From contig CAZQRA010000001.1 of the NCBI GenBank assembly GCA_964595575.1, positions 1-64,000 of the forward strand: DNA of 64,000 nt. The letters run 5' to 3'. The position numbers were made by a program, and so were the translations under genes. Position 1 is the stretch's first letter. Every line of letters begins with the position of its first letter. A model generated the notes under the pieces. It did no database searches. It was not told where the DNA came from and was given only the letters and a program-made list of their open reading frames with translations. This DNA is from PALSA-612 sp964595575. GTDB taxonomy: Bacteria > Actinomycetota > Thermoleophilia > Gaiellales > Gaiellaceae. This document shows, in pieces, positions 52,076 through 60,791 of this stretch.

Positions 52076-52659
52076 GGGTAGATGCTCCCTGTCTTCGCCC
52101 GCAGGAGGGCGAGTCCTGCCCCGAAGGCGGCCAAGATAGGCAGGGCTGCCACCAGCCCGTGAGCCAGGCCGAAGACGACTCCGACGACGAGCACGGCTCC
52201 GGCCGTTCCTGTGGGAGCGAGCAGGGAGTAGCCGAGCCCCCGGTAGGTGAGCTCCTCGACGATGGGCCCGAGGACGGCGATGACGACGAAGCTGGCAGCG
52301 AACGCTGCCGCCCGGCTTGGGTCCCAGCCGGAGGGAGCGATGCCCTGCTCCTCTCCCGGCTTGAGGAAGGGAGAGAGAGCGAAGGCGAGGACGTAGACGC
52401 CGAGCAGGAGAGCCAGGGAAAACCCGCTTGCCTGTGCCCAGGAGCGAGGAGGGCGGAGGGCGAGGAGCGTGCGGGCCTGCCCCCGGGCGACGAGGAGGAC
52501 GACGGCCAGGACGATGCCGTACTGCACGAGGCCGCCGATGGCCAGGCTGTAGCGGTACACCGCATCGGCGGGGGGCTTGCCCTCGGACAGCCGGGAGGTG
52601 TAGGCGAGCAGGATTTGGGCGCCGACCAGCACCCACCAGGCGACGAGCCTGCCGCTCAC
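52015..52659 (-). CDS. CPBP-family intramembrane metalloprotease (CAAX protease-like)
   Basis: 214 aa from GTG 52659, which overlaps the HAD gene stop as GTGA. Six or more hydrophobic helices. The motifs are EELTYRG near 140-146 (EExxxR), FGLAHGLV near 170-177 and LVHAAFNAIA near 200-209 (HxxxN), the three zinc/active-site boxes of the ABI/CPBP family. The bacterial substrates are mostly unknown, with roles in bacteriocin immunity and sortase or secretion processing reported for relatives. Confidence 0.88.
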   Translation of the reverse strand: MSGRLVAWWVLVGAQILLAYTSRLSEGKPPADAVYRYSLAIGGLVQYGIVLAVVLLVARGQARTLLALRPPRSWAQASGFSLALLLGVYVLAFALSPFLKPGEEQGIAPSGWDPSRAAAFAASFVVIAVLGPIVEELTYRGLGYSLLAPTGTAGAVLVVGVVFGLAHGLVAALPILAAFGAGLALLRAKTGSIYPCILVHAAFNAIALLASVAA

Positions 52660-53288
52660 GGCCAATCGCGGAAGACGGAGGCGAGCGGCGCCGGAGCGAA
52701 CCGCATTCCCGCCCGGCGGGCCCCCTCCCTGTCGGCAGGCTCGTCTCCCACGTGGAGCGCGCGGGCGGGCTCCACCCCTAGTTCCTCGAGGGCGAGACGG
52801 AAGGGGGCAGGGTCGGGCTTGGGCACCCCTGCTCGGGCCGAGGTGACGACTACGCGAAAGAGGGGAGCAAGCCCGAGCCGCTCGAGGTGGTGGGGCAGCG
52901 AGCAGTCCCAGTTCGCGACCACAGCCAAATCAAGGCCGCTCGCGGCAAGTCGCTGCAACGTCTCGACAGCTCCCGAGACGGGGCGGAACACGAGCGCCTC
53001 CACGAACGCGTCCACGAAGGCTTGGGGGTCGAGGGCAGCGTCGAGGCTACGGAGGAAGAGGGCGACGCAGTCCTGGCGGAGGGCCTGGAGGCTGGCGGGG
53101 TCCCGACCCAGGTGGGCGCGGGGGCGGTAGTAGCTGGCTTCCGCCTGGAAGGCCGCGGAGATGGCCGCTCGCGGTCGCTCTACACCCTGGGCGCGGAGAG
53201 CCCGGTCGAGGCGCTCGACGGGATCGACGAGCTCGAGGAGCGTCCCGTAGCCGTCGACGGTAACGGCTTCGATCTCAGCGAAACACAT
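52656..53288 (-). CDS. HAD-superfamily hydrolase (subfamily IA), DxYGT variant
   Basis: 210 aa. Motif I reads VDGYGTLL (nucleophile Asp followed by Gly-Tyr instead of the usual x-Asp), motif II VVANWD lacks the usual Ser/Thr, motif III Lys is in GVPKPDP, and motif IV is HVGDEPADREGA. Tyr two residues after the nucleophile is typical of L-2-haloacid dehalogenases rather than phosphatases, so the activity should not be assumed to be a phosphatase. Coupled to the CPBP protease downstream and overlapping the lipoprotein gene upstream by 14 bases. Confidence 0.8.
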   Translation of the reverse strand: MCFAEIEAVTVDGYGTLLELVDPVERLDRALRAQGVERPRAAISAAFQAEASYYRPRAHLGRDPASLQALRQDCVALFLRSLDAALDPQAFVDAFVEALVFRPVSGAVETLQRLAASGLDLAVVANWDCSLPHHLERLGLAPLFRVVVTSARAGVPKPDPAPFRLALEELGVEPARALHVGDEPADREGARRAGMRFAPAPLASVFRDWP

Positions 53289-54144
53289 CAGGGTGGAGAG
53301 CTCGGGCGAGCTCGAGCAAGCCCCGGCCGATGCGTGGACCAGGCTGGAGGAGCTCGCTGTCGATGGTAACCACCCGTCCTGAGCGGACGCTTGCCAGCCG
53401 CCGGGTGCGGGGATTCTTGCGCAGCGTCTCCAGGGTGGTACCGCTGTCGGAGACGGCTACGTAGACCGCTGGATCGCGGGCGCGAAGCTCGCGGAGGTCG
53501 AAGGGCACCCCGGGAACGGCCTCGGAGGCGACGTTGTCGCCTCCGGCCTCGCGCAGGAGGTCCCCGATCAGAGACTGAGCGGGGGCGGTGGTGAAAAGCC
53601 CGAGGTCGACGAACGCGGTGACGGGTGGCCGGCCGGCGATGCGAGCGGCCACCAGCCGGCGCTGGCGCTCGATGCGGCGAACGAGGCGGCGGGCGGCGAC
53701 GGGGGAAGCGAGGATCACCCCGAGCTGGCCGATCGTCCGCTCTACCTCGCGCAGGGAGCGCCCCGGGGCCACGTACACCGGCGCTCCCGTCATCGCGGCG
53801 GCTCGGGAGAGAACGGCGTCGTCGATGGTGCTGGGGGCCACGATGAGGTCGGGGCGGAGGCCGCGTAGCCGGCCCAGGCGAACGCGGCCGTCGGAGCCGA
53901 GCGGAAGGCCGGCCACTCGACGGCGGGCGCCGAGGGCGGCGAGGATCTCCCCAAGGGCGGGATCGAGCACGACCACCCGGCGAGGCGGGGCAGGGATGAC
54001 GAGGGGGCGGTCGCCGTTGGCGACCGTGACGGGAAAGAGCTGCCTCTGAGGCCCCACCGGCTCCCTCCGCTCGCCGCAGGCGGCGGCGACAACCACGAGG
54101 AGCGCGGCTACCGCCGTCGAGGTAGCGAGGGCTAGACGCCCCAC
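53275..54144 (-). CDS. BtuF/FecB-like substrate-binding lipoprotein
   Basis: 289 aa. Signal peptide with a lipobox ending VAAAC near 23, then the helical-backbone metal receptor fold: RRVVVLDPALGEILAALGA near 56-74, LRGLRPDLIVAPS near 95, and two lobes joined by a long helix (RLVRRIERQRRLVAARI). Members bind vitamin B12, siderophores or haem for an ABC importer. No matching permease or ATPase is nearby, so the ligand is unknown. It is divergent from the PBP gene. Confidence 0.82.
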   Translation of the reverse strand: MGRLALATSTAVAALLVVVAAACGERREPVGPQRQLFPVTVANGDRPLVIPAPPRRVVVLDPALGEILAALGARRRVAGLPLGSDGRVRLGRLRGLRPDLIVAPSTIDDAVLSRAAAMTGAPVYVAPGRSLREVERTIGQLGVILASPVAARRLVRRIERQRRLVAARIAGRPPVTAFVDLGLFTTAPAQSLIGDLLREAGGDNVASEAVPGVPFDLRELRARDPAVYVAVSDSGTTLETLRKNPRTRRLASVRSGRVVTIDSELLQPGPRIGRGLLELARALHPDVFR

Positions 54145-54182
54145 CGGGAGAGGGAAGCGGAGTACCAGCGGGTCCTGGGGCG

Positions 54183-54211
54183 TTGACCGACGCTCATCGA
54201 GCCTCGATCAT
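54183..54211 (+). promoter_or_regulatory. Predicted promoter of the class A PBP gene
   Basis: TTGACC (54183-54188), 17-bp spacer, GATCAT (54206-54211). The -10 ends nine bases before the ATG at 54221, so the mRNA would be leaderless or nearly so; no Shine-Dalgarno is seen. Confidence 0.35.
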
Positions 54212-54220
54212 AGTTCCGGC

Positions 54221-56302
54221 ATGGGTGCTCCCCGCGACCCTGGCGCCGACTCGTCTCTGGCGGCGACCCTGCGCCGCCGCAGAGTTCGTCGCGGTGCCAG
54301 GTCCCGCCGACGCCGACGCCGTGTCGCCATCGTCGCCGTGATCGTGCTGGTCGTGGTGCCTTCCGCCTTGGCTCTCGGCGGCCTCGCTGCCCGCGAGGCC
54401 TTCCGCTCGAGCTGCAGCCTGGACGAGCTCCGCCCTGTCTCCATCGGCCAGACGAGCTTCGTGTACGCCGCCGACGGGTCCCTGCTCGGGGCGATCCCGG
54501 CCGAGCGCAACCGCCAGCCCGTGCCGCTGAGCCGGGTGAGCGCGTGGATGCGAAAGGCCACCGTGGCCGTGGAGGATCGGCGCTTCTACGAGCACGGCGG
54601 AATCGACTACGAGGGGATCGCTCGGGCCCTGTGGCGAGACGTGACCGCTCAGAAGGTGGTGGAGGGCGGCTCCACGCTGACCCAGCAGCTCGTGCGTAAC
54701 CTCTACATCTCCCGTGAGCGCACGGTGGCCAGGAAGCTGCGCGAGGCCTGCCTCGCGGTCGAGCTCAACCGGGCCTGGTCGAAGGAGCGCATTCTCCAGG
54801 AGTGGCTGAACACCGTCTACTTCGGCAATCGCGCCTACGGCGTCGAGGCGGCGGCCCAGACGTACTTCTCCAAGCCGGCTCGGGAGCTGACCCTGCTCGA
54901 GGCGGCGCTCCTGGCCGGGCTCCCTCAGGCCCCCTCTCGCTACGACCCGTTCTTCGATCCGAGAGCAGCGCTCGCCCGTCGTGACGTGGTGCTGCGAGCC
55001 ATGCTGGAGAACGGCGACATCACCCAGGAGCAATTCGATCGCGCGATCAGGCGCCGCGACCTCGGCCTGCGCCCTGGTCACCTGTACACGCGGATTCGGG
55101 AGCCCTACTTCTTCGGCTACGTCCGCGACCGGCTCATCGCTGAGTACGGGGCGAGCACCGTGCGCTCGGGAGGACTGAGGGTCTACACCACGATCTCGCC
55201 TGCCTTTCAGCGAGCGGCCGAGCAGGCCATTACCGCGACCCTCGACCGACCCGGCGATCCGGCGGCAGCGCTGGTGGCCATCAATCCTGCCAACGGTGCC
55301 ATTCGGGCCATGGCCTCGGTCACCCCCGGGGGGCGCGCGAGCGAGTTCAACCTGGCTGCGCAGGCTCGTCGCCAGGCGGGCTCGACCTTCAAGACCTTCG
55401 TGCTGGCGGCGGCCGTCGAGCAGGGCATCGATCCCTCTGCGGCCGTGTACGTGTCCGCCCCGTTCAGGTACCAGCCGAGCGATCAAGCCCCTGCCTGGAG
55501 CGTGTCGACGTACGACCACACCTACGCCGGCCCCATCTCCGTGCGGCGAGCCACTCTCCGGTCCGACAACACCGTCTACGCTCAGCTCACGCTCGACGTT
55601 GGGCCCGAGGCGGTGGCGGCCATGGCGCGGAAGTTAGGGGTACGCACGCCTTTGGCTCCCCTTCCCTCGATCGGGCTGGGGTCGCTGGCGGTCTCCCCTC
55701 TGGACATGGCCTCCGCGTACGCGACGCTGGCGGCCGGAGGCATCTACTCGGAGCCCATGGCCATCCGTCGGGTCATTCTTCCCAACGGCAAGGAGGACAG
55801 GGAGGCAGGATGGGGCAGGCCCAGGCGCAGGCGGGTGGTACCGGACGGCGTTGCCTATGTGGTCACCAAGATCCTGGAGGAGAACATCCTCTACGGCACG
55901 GGAACGCGAGCCAGGCTCGACCGCCCGGCGGCCGGAAAGACGGGCACCACCGACGACCACGCGGACGCCTGGTTCTGCGGCTACACGCCCATTCTGGCCA
56001 CGGCGGTCTGGGTTGGGTATCCCCAGGCCGAGATCCCTATGGAGGACGTGCACGGCATCGCCGTCACGGGGGGTAGCTTCCCGGCGGAGATCTGGGGACG
56101 GTTCATGCGCCGAGCCCTTCGCTACTCACCGCCCAAGGATTGGCCTGAGCCCCGCCAGCCGGTGGCGTGGAAGCCGTTCCGACGCGGGCCCCACGCCATT
56201 CCCCTCCCTGCCGTCCCTCCCGCTCCGCCGCAGCCTGCGGAAACCACGCCGTCGCCTCCTCCCTCGCCGACGCCTGGGCCTGCACCCGAGCGGGGCCGGT
56301 AG
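54221..56302 (+). CDS. Class A penicillin-binding protein (PBP1A type)
   Basis: 693 aa. A cytoplasmic Arg-rich N-terminus and one membrane helix (about 35-56) are followed by a GT51 glycosyltransferase domain with the catalytic Glu118 in VEDRRFYEHGG and GGSTLTQQLVRN near 146-157. The transpeptidase domain has SxxK in AGSTFKTF (Ser about 388), SDN near 447 and KTGTT near 572. The C-terminal 50 residues are Pro-rich. It polymerises glycan strands and crosslinks them. moeA begins three bases after the stop. Confidence 0.96.
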   Translation: MGAPRDPGADSSLAATLRRRRVRRGARSRRRRRRVAIVAVIVLVVVPSALALGGLAAREAFRSSCSLDELRPVSIGQTSFVYAADGSLLGAIPAERNRQPVPLSRVSAWMRKATVAVEDRRFYEHGGIDYEGIARALWRDVTAQKVVEGGSTLTQQLVRNLYISRERTVARKLREACLAVELNRAWSKERILQEWLNTVYFGNRAYGVEAAAQTYFSKPARELTLLEAALLAGLPQAPSRYDPFFDPRAALARRDVVLRAMLENGDITQEQFDRAIRRRDLGLRPGHLYTRIREPYFFGYVRDRLIAEYGASTVRSGGLRVYTTISPAFQRAAEQAITATLDRPGDPAAALVAINPANGAIRAMASVTPGGRASEFNLAAQARRQAGSTFKTFVLAAAVEQGIDPSAAVYVSAPFRYQPSDQAPAWSVSTYDHTYAGPISVRRATLRSDNTVYAQLTLDVGPEAVAAMARKLGVRTPLAPLPSIGLGSLAVSPLDMASAYATLAAGGIYSEPMAIRRVILPNGKEDREAGWGRPRRRRVVPDGVAYVVTKILEENILYGTGTRARLDRPAAGKTGTTDDHADAWFCGYTPILATAVWVGYPQAEIPMEDVHGIAVTGGSFPAEIWGRFMRRALRYSPPKDWPEPRQPVAWKPFRRGPHAIPLPAVPPAPPQPAETTPSPPPSPTPGPAPERGR

Positions 56303-56305
56303 CGT

Positions 56306-57514
56306 ATGACCGTGACCGCGCTCCTTCCTCTCGAGGAGGCGATCGCGGCCGTACTTGCCCGGGCGCGGCCGCTGGAGGCCGAGCGGGTTCAGGTCGAGGC
56401 CTGCCGCGGTCGCGTGCTCGCGGAGGACGCCGTGGCTCAGGTCGATCTGCCACCCTTTCCCAGCTCGGCTATGGACGGGTACGCGGTGCGAGCGGTCGAC
56501 CTTCCCGGGCGGCTTCCAGTCGTGTTCCGGATCGCCGCCGGCCGGCCTGCGCCCCGGCCCTTGGGGCCGGGAGAGGCGATGGCGATCGCCACGGGAGGGG
56601 TCGTCCCGGAGGGGGCCGACGCGGTGGTGCCGCTCGAGCTGGCCCGGGGAGGAGGGGAGGAGGTGGTAGAGCTGCCCGCCGTCGTCTCGGGGACGAACGT
56701 CCGGTGCCAGGGGGGCGATGTCGCCAAAGGCGAGGTGGTGGTGCCGGCGGGCACCCGGCTTGGGGCTCCCCAGATCGGCGCCCTGGCGGCGGCGGGAGTG
56801 GGCGAGGTCGTGTGCCGACGTCGGCCTCGGGTAGCCGTGCTGACGACGGGCACGGAGCTTCGCTCCCCGGGCGAGCCTCTGGGCCCAGGAGAGGTGTACG
56901 AGGCCAACGGAGCGATGCTTGCCGCCCAGATCGAGCAGGTAGGAGGCGTGGTCGAGCGCCTGACCTCCGTAGCAGACGACGAGCGGGCTCATCGGCGGGC
57001 CATCGAGCGAGGGCTCGGCCACGACGTCCTCGTCACCTCGGGCGGCGTCTCCGTGGGGCCCCACGACCTCGTCCGCCGGGTCGAGGCCGAGCTCGGGGTG
57101 GAGGAGGTGTTCTGGGGGGTGGCGGTGAAGCCGGGGAAGCCCGTCTCCTTCGCCGCCCGCGGCTCGACGCTCGTGTTCGGGTTACCCGGGAATCCCGTGT
57201 CCGCTCTCGTGGCTTGCCGCCTCTTCGTCTGCCCGGCCTTGCTGGCTCTCCAGGGCGCGGCCGATCCGGGCCCAGCCTTCGAGCCCGGCGTCCTCGACCG
57301 GCCGGTGGCGCGCGATCCTCGCCGCGACCAGCTGCTTCGGGCGCGGAGGCAGGTGGACGAGGGTCGGGTTCTCCTCGCTCCCGTGCCAGGCCAGGAGTCC
57401 CACATGATCGTGAGGGCGGCGGAAGCCGACGCTCTCGTCCTCGTTCCCCGGGGAGAGGGCGAGCTTCCAGCGGGCGAGATAGTCCGCTTCCTGCGCCTCG
57501 ACTGCTCGACGTAA
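56306..57514 (+). CDS. moeA: Molybdopterin molybdenumtransferase
   Basis: 402 aa. LPPFPSSAMDGYAVRA near 48-63, IATGGVVPEGADAVVPLE near 93-110, VLTTGTEL near 176, DVLVTSGGVSVGPHDLV near 240-256 and FGLPGNPVSALVA near 292-304 are the MoeA signatures. It inserts molybdate into adenylated molybdopterin. No other Moco gene is in the window. Only three bases separate it from the PBP gene, suggesting a shared transcript without an obvious functional link. Converges with the sortase gene. Confidence 0.95.
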   Translation: MTVTALLPLEEAIAAVLARARPLEAERVQVEACRGRVLAEDAVAQVDLPPFPSSAMDGYAVRAVDLPGRLPVVFRIAAGRPAPRPLGPGEAMAIATGGVVPEGADAVVPLELARGGGEEVVELPAVVSGTNVRCQGGDVAKGEVVVPAGTRLGAPQIGALAAAGVGEVVCRRRPRVAVLTTGTELRSPGEPLGPGEVYEANGAMLAAQIEQVGGVVERLTSVADDERAHRRAIERGLGHDVLVTSGGVSVGPHDLVRRVEAELGVEEVFWGVAVKPGKPVSFAARGSTLVFGLPGNPVSALVACRLFVCPALLALQGAADPGPAFEPGVLDRPVARDPRRDQLLRARRQVDEGRVLLAPVPGQESHMIVRAAEADALVLVPRGEGELPAGEIVRFLRLDCST

Positions 57515-57520
57515 GCCTGA

Positions 57521-58246
57521 TCAGGCCTTGGCAGCGGGGTTGGTGACGACCCGGTAGGGGTGCCCCCGGCGGGGCACTACTCGGACGGGGTCGGCGTAGA
57601 CGATGTAGCGGTGAGTGGCGAAGAAGCGCGGGTGGCAGGCCTGGAGCGCGAGAACCTCGTGTCCGTGCGACCGCAGTCGGGCAACATCGCTGGCAGGGAC
57701 GATCACGTGCCTGCGGACCCGGTAGGTGACGTTGGCGTAGGGCATCTCGAGCGACACCAGGTCGCCGGGCTGGAGGCGGTCGATGTGGGCAAAGGGTGCG
57801 AGGTAGGTGGTGCGGTGGCCGGCGATGTAGACGAGCTGGCCCTCACCGGGGAGGAAGCTCCCCGTGTACCAGCCGGGCCCCTTCTTGAGGGGCTCCGTGT
57901 CGGTTCCGACTACCACGACCGAGCTCAGGCCTAGTCGGGGCACGCGGAGCCGGCCGAGCGGCTCACCAGGCTCGAGGCCGCGGCGGTAGCGACGAGCCTC
58001 CTCGCGGACGAGCGCGGCCTCGGCCGCTCCCTGCCGGGCTCGGGTCGCGCCGGCCGTCGCCTCGAGGGAGATGGGACGGTAGGAGGCGACGAGCTGCTCG
58101 TAGTCGGCCCGCAGGCGGGCCTGCTGGTGGGCGGAGTAGAGGGCGGTGAAGGGGTCTTGCCACTGCCAGACGAGGAGGGCCCAAGCGAGACCGAGGGCCC
58201 CCGCCCCGGCGAGGAGAGAGCCGCTGACGCGAGCAGCGAGCCGCAC
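57521..58246 (-). CDS. Sortase (class E/D-like)
   Basis: 241 aa from GTG 58246 (two bases after the upstream stop; CTG 58252 would give a CTGA overlap). One N-terminal membrane helix, then a coiled segment and the sortase barrel: GRLRVPRLGLSSVVVVGTD, PGEGQLVYIAGHRTTYLAPF with the catalytic His, and ALQACHPRFFATHRYIVYA with Cys about 202 and the catalytic Arg. The usual TLxTC reads ALQAC. It would attach LPxTG-like proteins to the wall; no substrate gene is seen here. It follows the degenerate M28 membrane protein. Confidence 0.9.
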   Translation of the reverse strand: MRLAARVSGSLLAGAGALGLAWALLVWQWQDPFTALYSAHQQARLRADYEQLVASYRPISLEATAGATRARQGAAEAALVREEARRYRRGLEPGEPLGRLRVPRLGLSSVVVVGTDTEPLKKGPGWYTGSFLPGEGQLVYIAGHRTTYLAPFAHIDRLQPGDLVSLEMPYANVTYRVRRHVIVPASDVARLRSHGHEVLALQACHPRFFATHRYIVYADPVRVVPRRGHPYRVVTNPAAKA

Positions 58247-58248
58247 GG

Positions 58249-59979
58249 TCAGGCGCGCCCCCGACGGAAGCGCCGGCGAGGCGGCTGCGGCGCGTAGCGC
58301 CCGCTCTCGACGGCGAGGAGCTGACTGGTAGCTGCGAGCCAGATCAGGAACACCACTACCACCTCGATCGGTATGTAGCCGACGGCGGCCGAGGCCGCAA
58401 GGTACCAAGGGGTGTCCAGGCCGATGTGGAGCCGAAAGGCGAAGGAGCCGAGGAGGAGGAGCGGCCCCGAGAGCCCGAGCAGGAAGACCGATCCTCGCAG
58501 CCCTCGAGCTCGGCCCCGAAGCTGGGGGAGCCAGATCCACGCGTGGAGGGAGGGGAGGAGAAGGAGGAGGAGGTAGGTGTTGACCAGGGGGACGACGAGG
58601 GAGAGGGTTCCCAGGAGAAGGAGGGCTGCGACTGCCCCTGCGAGCTCTTCCTCCCGGGTCACGAGGTGGCGCCGGAGAAGGCGACGGCGAAGCACGAGCC
58701 ACCCCAGGCCTACCACGGCCAGGTAGCCGGCCAGAGCAAGCCACGGCCAGTGGCCGGCGACCTCGCTGGCCGGGTTGAGCGGAGCGGAAGCTCCCCGGGG
58801 GAAGACGCCGACCAGAGCCAGGAGCTCGAAGACGGCCCCCGCCCACAGCCACAGCCCCAGTCGTGCCCCCAGGCTGCCGAGGGCGGGCCGCAGGCGGACG
58901 TAGCGACGGCAGCGGACGGCGAGATCGAGCACCGCGGCCAGGAAGGGTAGGAGCAGGGAGACGAGCAGGAGGCGAAGGGCCCAGCCCCGGACGAGCCGGC
59001 CGCCCACGTACCACGATCCCTCCGTTCCTCCGGCCAGCTCGACCCCGGCATCGAGGGAGCCGAGGAGGCCTTGAGCTGCTCGACCGACCTGGCCCAGACG
59101 GGCGGTGCTCAGCTGCGACCCTACCCCATCGTCCTCAGGTCGAGCCCCAGTGGTAGTGATGGTGACGGCAGGGATTCCCCTGCCCAGGAGGGGAGCCTGC
59201 TCGTAGAGGCTGAACGGGAAGGCGAGGTCGAGGAGCTGGGCTAGGGCGCTTGGCCGTCCGGGGGAAGCTCCCGCTTGCTCCTGGAGGCGGGCCGACGCCG
59301 TCGCCACGAGCACGGGAGAGGGCGAGCGCGAGCCCAGGCCTGCGATCTCGACCCGGGGTCTTCCGGACGAGGCGACGGCATCGAGGGAGATGGCGGCCAC
59401 GGCGGCCGAGGCGTACGGGGACGCGCGCGCAAACCGCTGGGCGCCCAGGGCTCCGTAGGCGCCTCCGTCGGTGGAGAGGAAGACGAAGGTGTGCTGGGGG
59501 CTCGTCCCGGTCGGGCCCGGAGCCGCCGCGGGGGAAGTGTAGGCCCGGGCCAGCTCGACGAGGGCACCAGTACCCGAGCCGTTGTCGTTGGCCCCCGCCG
59601 TGCCGGCAGTGGAGTCGCGGTGAGCCAGTACCACGATGGCCTGGGTGGAGCGCCCGGGGACAACGGCGGAGACGTTGCGCAGCTGGACCCGCCCGCGACC
59701 GGGGATGGTGGCGGAGAAGGCGTCGACCTCTACCTCCAGCCCCAGAGCCCGCAGCTCCTGGGTGAGCCACGTGGCGGCGCCGAGGGCGGCCGGCGACCCG
59801 GGAGGTCGGTCGGGGTAGGTGGTAGCGAGCTCCCGGGCCAGGGCGGCCGCGCGGGCGGCGTCGAAGGTGGGAGGAAGCGGCGGCGGCGGCAGGGGTCGGG
59901 GGCGGGAGGTGGTGAAGGCAAGGAGGAGGAGGGCAAGACCGGGCACGAGCCACAAGGCTCGGTAGAGACGGGCGTTCAC
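58249..59979 (-). CDS. M28-like membrane protein with degenerate peptidase site
   Basis: 576 aa. A signal anchor (about 8-24) precedes an M28-like extracytoplasmic domain (about 40-310), then seven or eight membrane helices up to 560. The zinc-site pieces LAHRDST near 125 and GANDNGSGTGALVELA near 135-150 match M28. The catalytic Glu-Glu position reads GGAYGALGA instead of AEExGLxGS, and the last His ligand region (TTTGARPEDDG) has no His. Hydrolysis therefore looks doubtful. It directly precedes the sortase gene, so a role in surface-protein handling is possible. Confidence 0.8.
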   Translation of the reverse strand: MNARLYRALWLVPGLALLLLAFTTSRPRPLPPPPLPPTFDAARAAALARELATTYPDRPPGSPAALGAATWLTQELRALGLEVEVDAFSATIPGRGRVQLRNVSAVVPGRSTQAIVVLAHRDSTAGTAGANDNGSGTGALVELARAYTSPAAAPGPTGTSPQHTFVFLSTDGGAYGALGAQRFARASPYASAAVAAISLDAVASSGRPRVEIAGLGSRSPSPVLVATASARLQEQAGASPGRPSALAQLLDLAFPFSLYEQAPLLGRGIPAVTITTTGARPEDDGVGSQLSTARLGQVGRAAQGLLGSLDAGVELAGGTEGSWYVGGRLVRGWALRLLLVSLLLPFLAAVLDLAVRCRRYVRLRPALGSLGARLGLWLWAGAVFELLALVGVFPRGASAPLNPASEVAGHWPWLALAGYLAVVGLGWLVLRRRLLRRHLVTREEELAGAVAALLLLGTLSLVVPLVNTYLLLLLLPSLHAWIWLPQLRGRARGLRGSVFLLGLSGPLLLLGSFAFRLHIGLDTPWYLAASAAVGYIPIEVVVVFLIWLAATSQLLAVESGRYAPQPPRRRFRRGRA

Positions 59980-60062
59980 GGGTCGCTCGAGCGAGCGAGG
60001 GCGGGCTCGACGACGGGGAGAGCGGGCTAGCGGGGTGGGAGTGGAGACGGAAATGGCGCGGC

Positions 60063-60068
60063 TATAGT
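60063..60068 (+). promoter_or_regulatory. Predicted -10 of the two-component operon
   Basis: TATAGT lies 24 bases upstream of the response-regulator ATG in the 113-base divergent gap 59980-60092. The -35 is weak (GTGGAG at 60041-60046). Confidence 0.3.
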
Positions 60069-60092
60069 AGGGGGCGCGGATTCCTGGGTCCT

Positions 60093-60791
60093 ATGGCGAT
60101 GCTTGCCACCATTCTCCTCGTCGACGACGAGGAGGCAGTCCAGAAGCTCCTTACCTACCCGCTCGAGCGCGACGGCTACCGGGTCGTGCAGGCGCGCGAC
60201 GGCGAGGAGGCCTTGAGGCGGTTCGCCGAGGAGGCGATCGACCTCGTCGTCCTCGACGTCATGCTGCCTCGGCTCGACGGGCTGGAGGTGTGCAAGCGCT
60301 TGCGGGCTACGAGCTACGTGCCCATCATCATGCTCACCGCCCGCGACGACGAGGTAGACAAGGTGCTGGGGCTCGAGCTGGGAGCCGACGACTACATCAC
60401 CAAGCCGTTCTCCATTCGCGAGTTCCGCAGCCGCGTCCGGGCAGTCCTGCGTCGTGCCTCCGCTCCCCGCCACGACGCCCGGGATCCGGAGACGATCGTC
60501 CGCGACGGTCTCGTCATCGATCCCGCGCGGCGACTGGTAGAGCTGGAGGGGCGCCAGATCGACCTCACCTACGTCGAGTTCGAGCTGCTGCGGGCGCTCG
60601 CCGCCAAGCCCGGGCGGGTGTACAGCCGCCAGGCCCTCCTCGAGGCCGTGTGGGGCGGAGCGGACTACCGCGACCCGCGCACCATCGACGTCCACGTCCG
60701 GCACCTGCGGGAGAAGATCGAGCCGGTTCCCAGCGAGCCTCGCTACATCCTCACCGTGCGCGGGGTGGGCTACCGCTTCCGCGACCGATGA
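60093..60791 (+). CDS. OmpR/PhoB-family response regulator
   Basis: 232 aa. The receiver domain has the acidic pair DDE (11-13), phosphoacceptor Asp55 in LVVLDVMLP and Lys in TKPFS near 107. The winged-helix output domain (about 135-230) has VYSRQALLEAVWG near 175 and RTIDVHVRHLREKIE near 195. Partner of the coupled histidine kinase (ATGA overlap). It resembles PhoP/MtrA/RegX3 regulators; the stimulus is not evident. A second ATG two codons in is an alternative start. Confidence 0.93.
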   Translation: MAMLATILLVDDEEAVQKLLTYPLERDGYRVVQARDGEEALRRFAEEAIDLVVLDVMLPRLDGLEVCKRLRATSYVPIIMLTARDDEVDKVLGLELGADDYITKPFSIREFRSRVRAVLRRASAPRHDARDPETIVRDGLVIDPARRLVELEGRQIDLTYVEFELLRALAAKPGRVYSRQALLEAVWGGADYRDPRTIDVHVRHLREKIEPVPSEPRYILTVRGVGYRFRDR

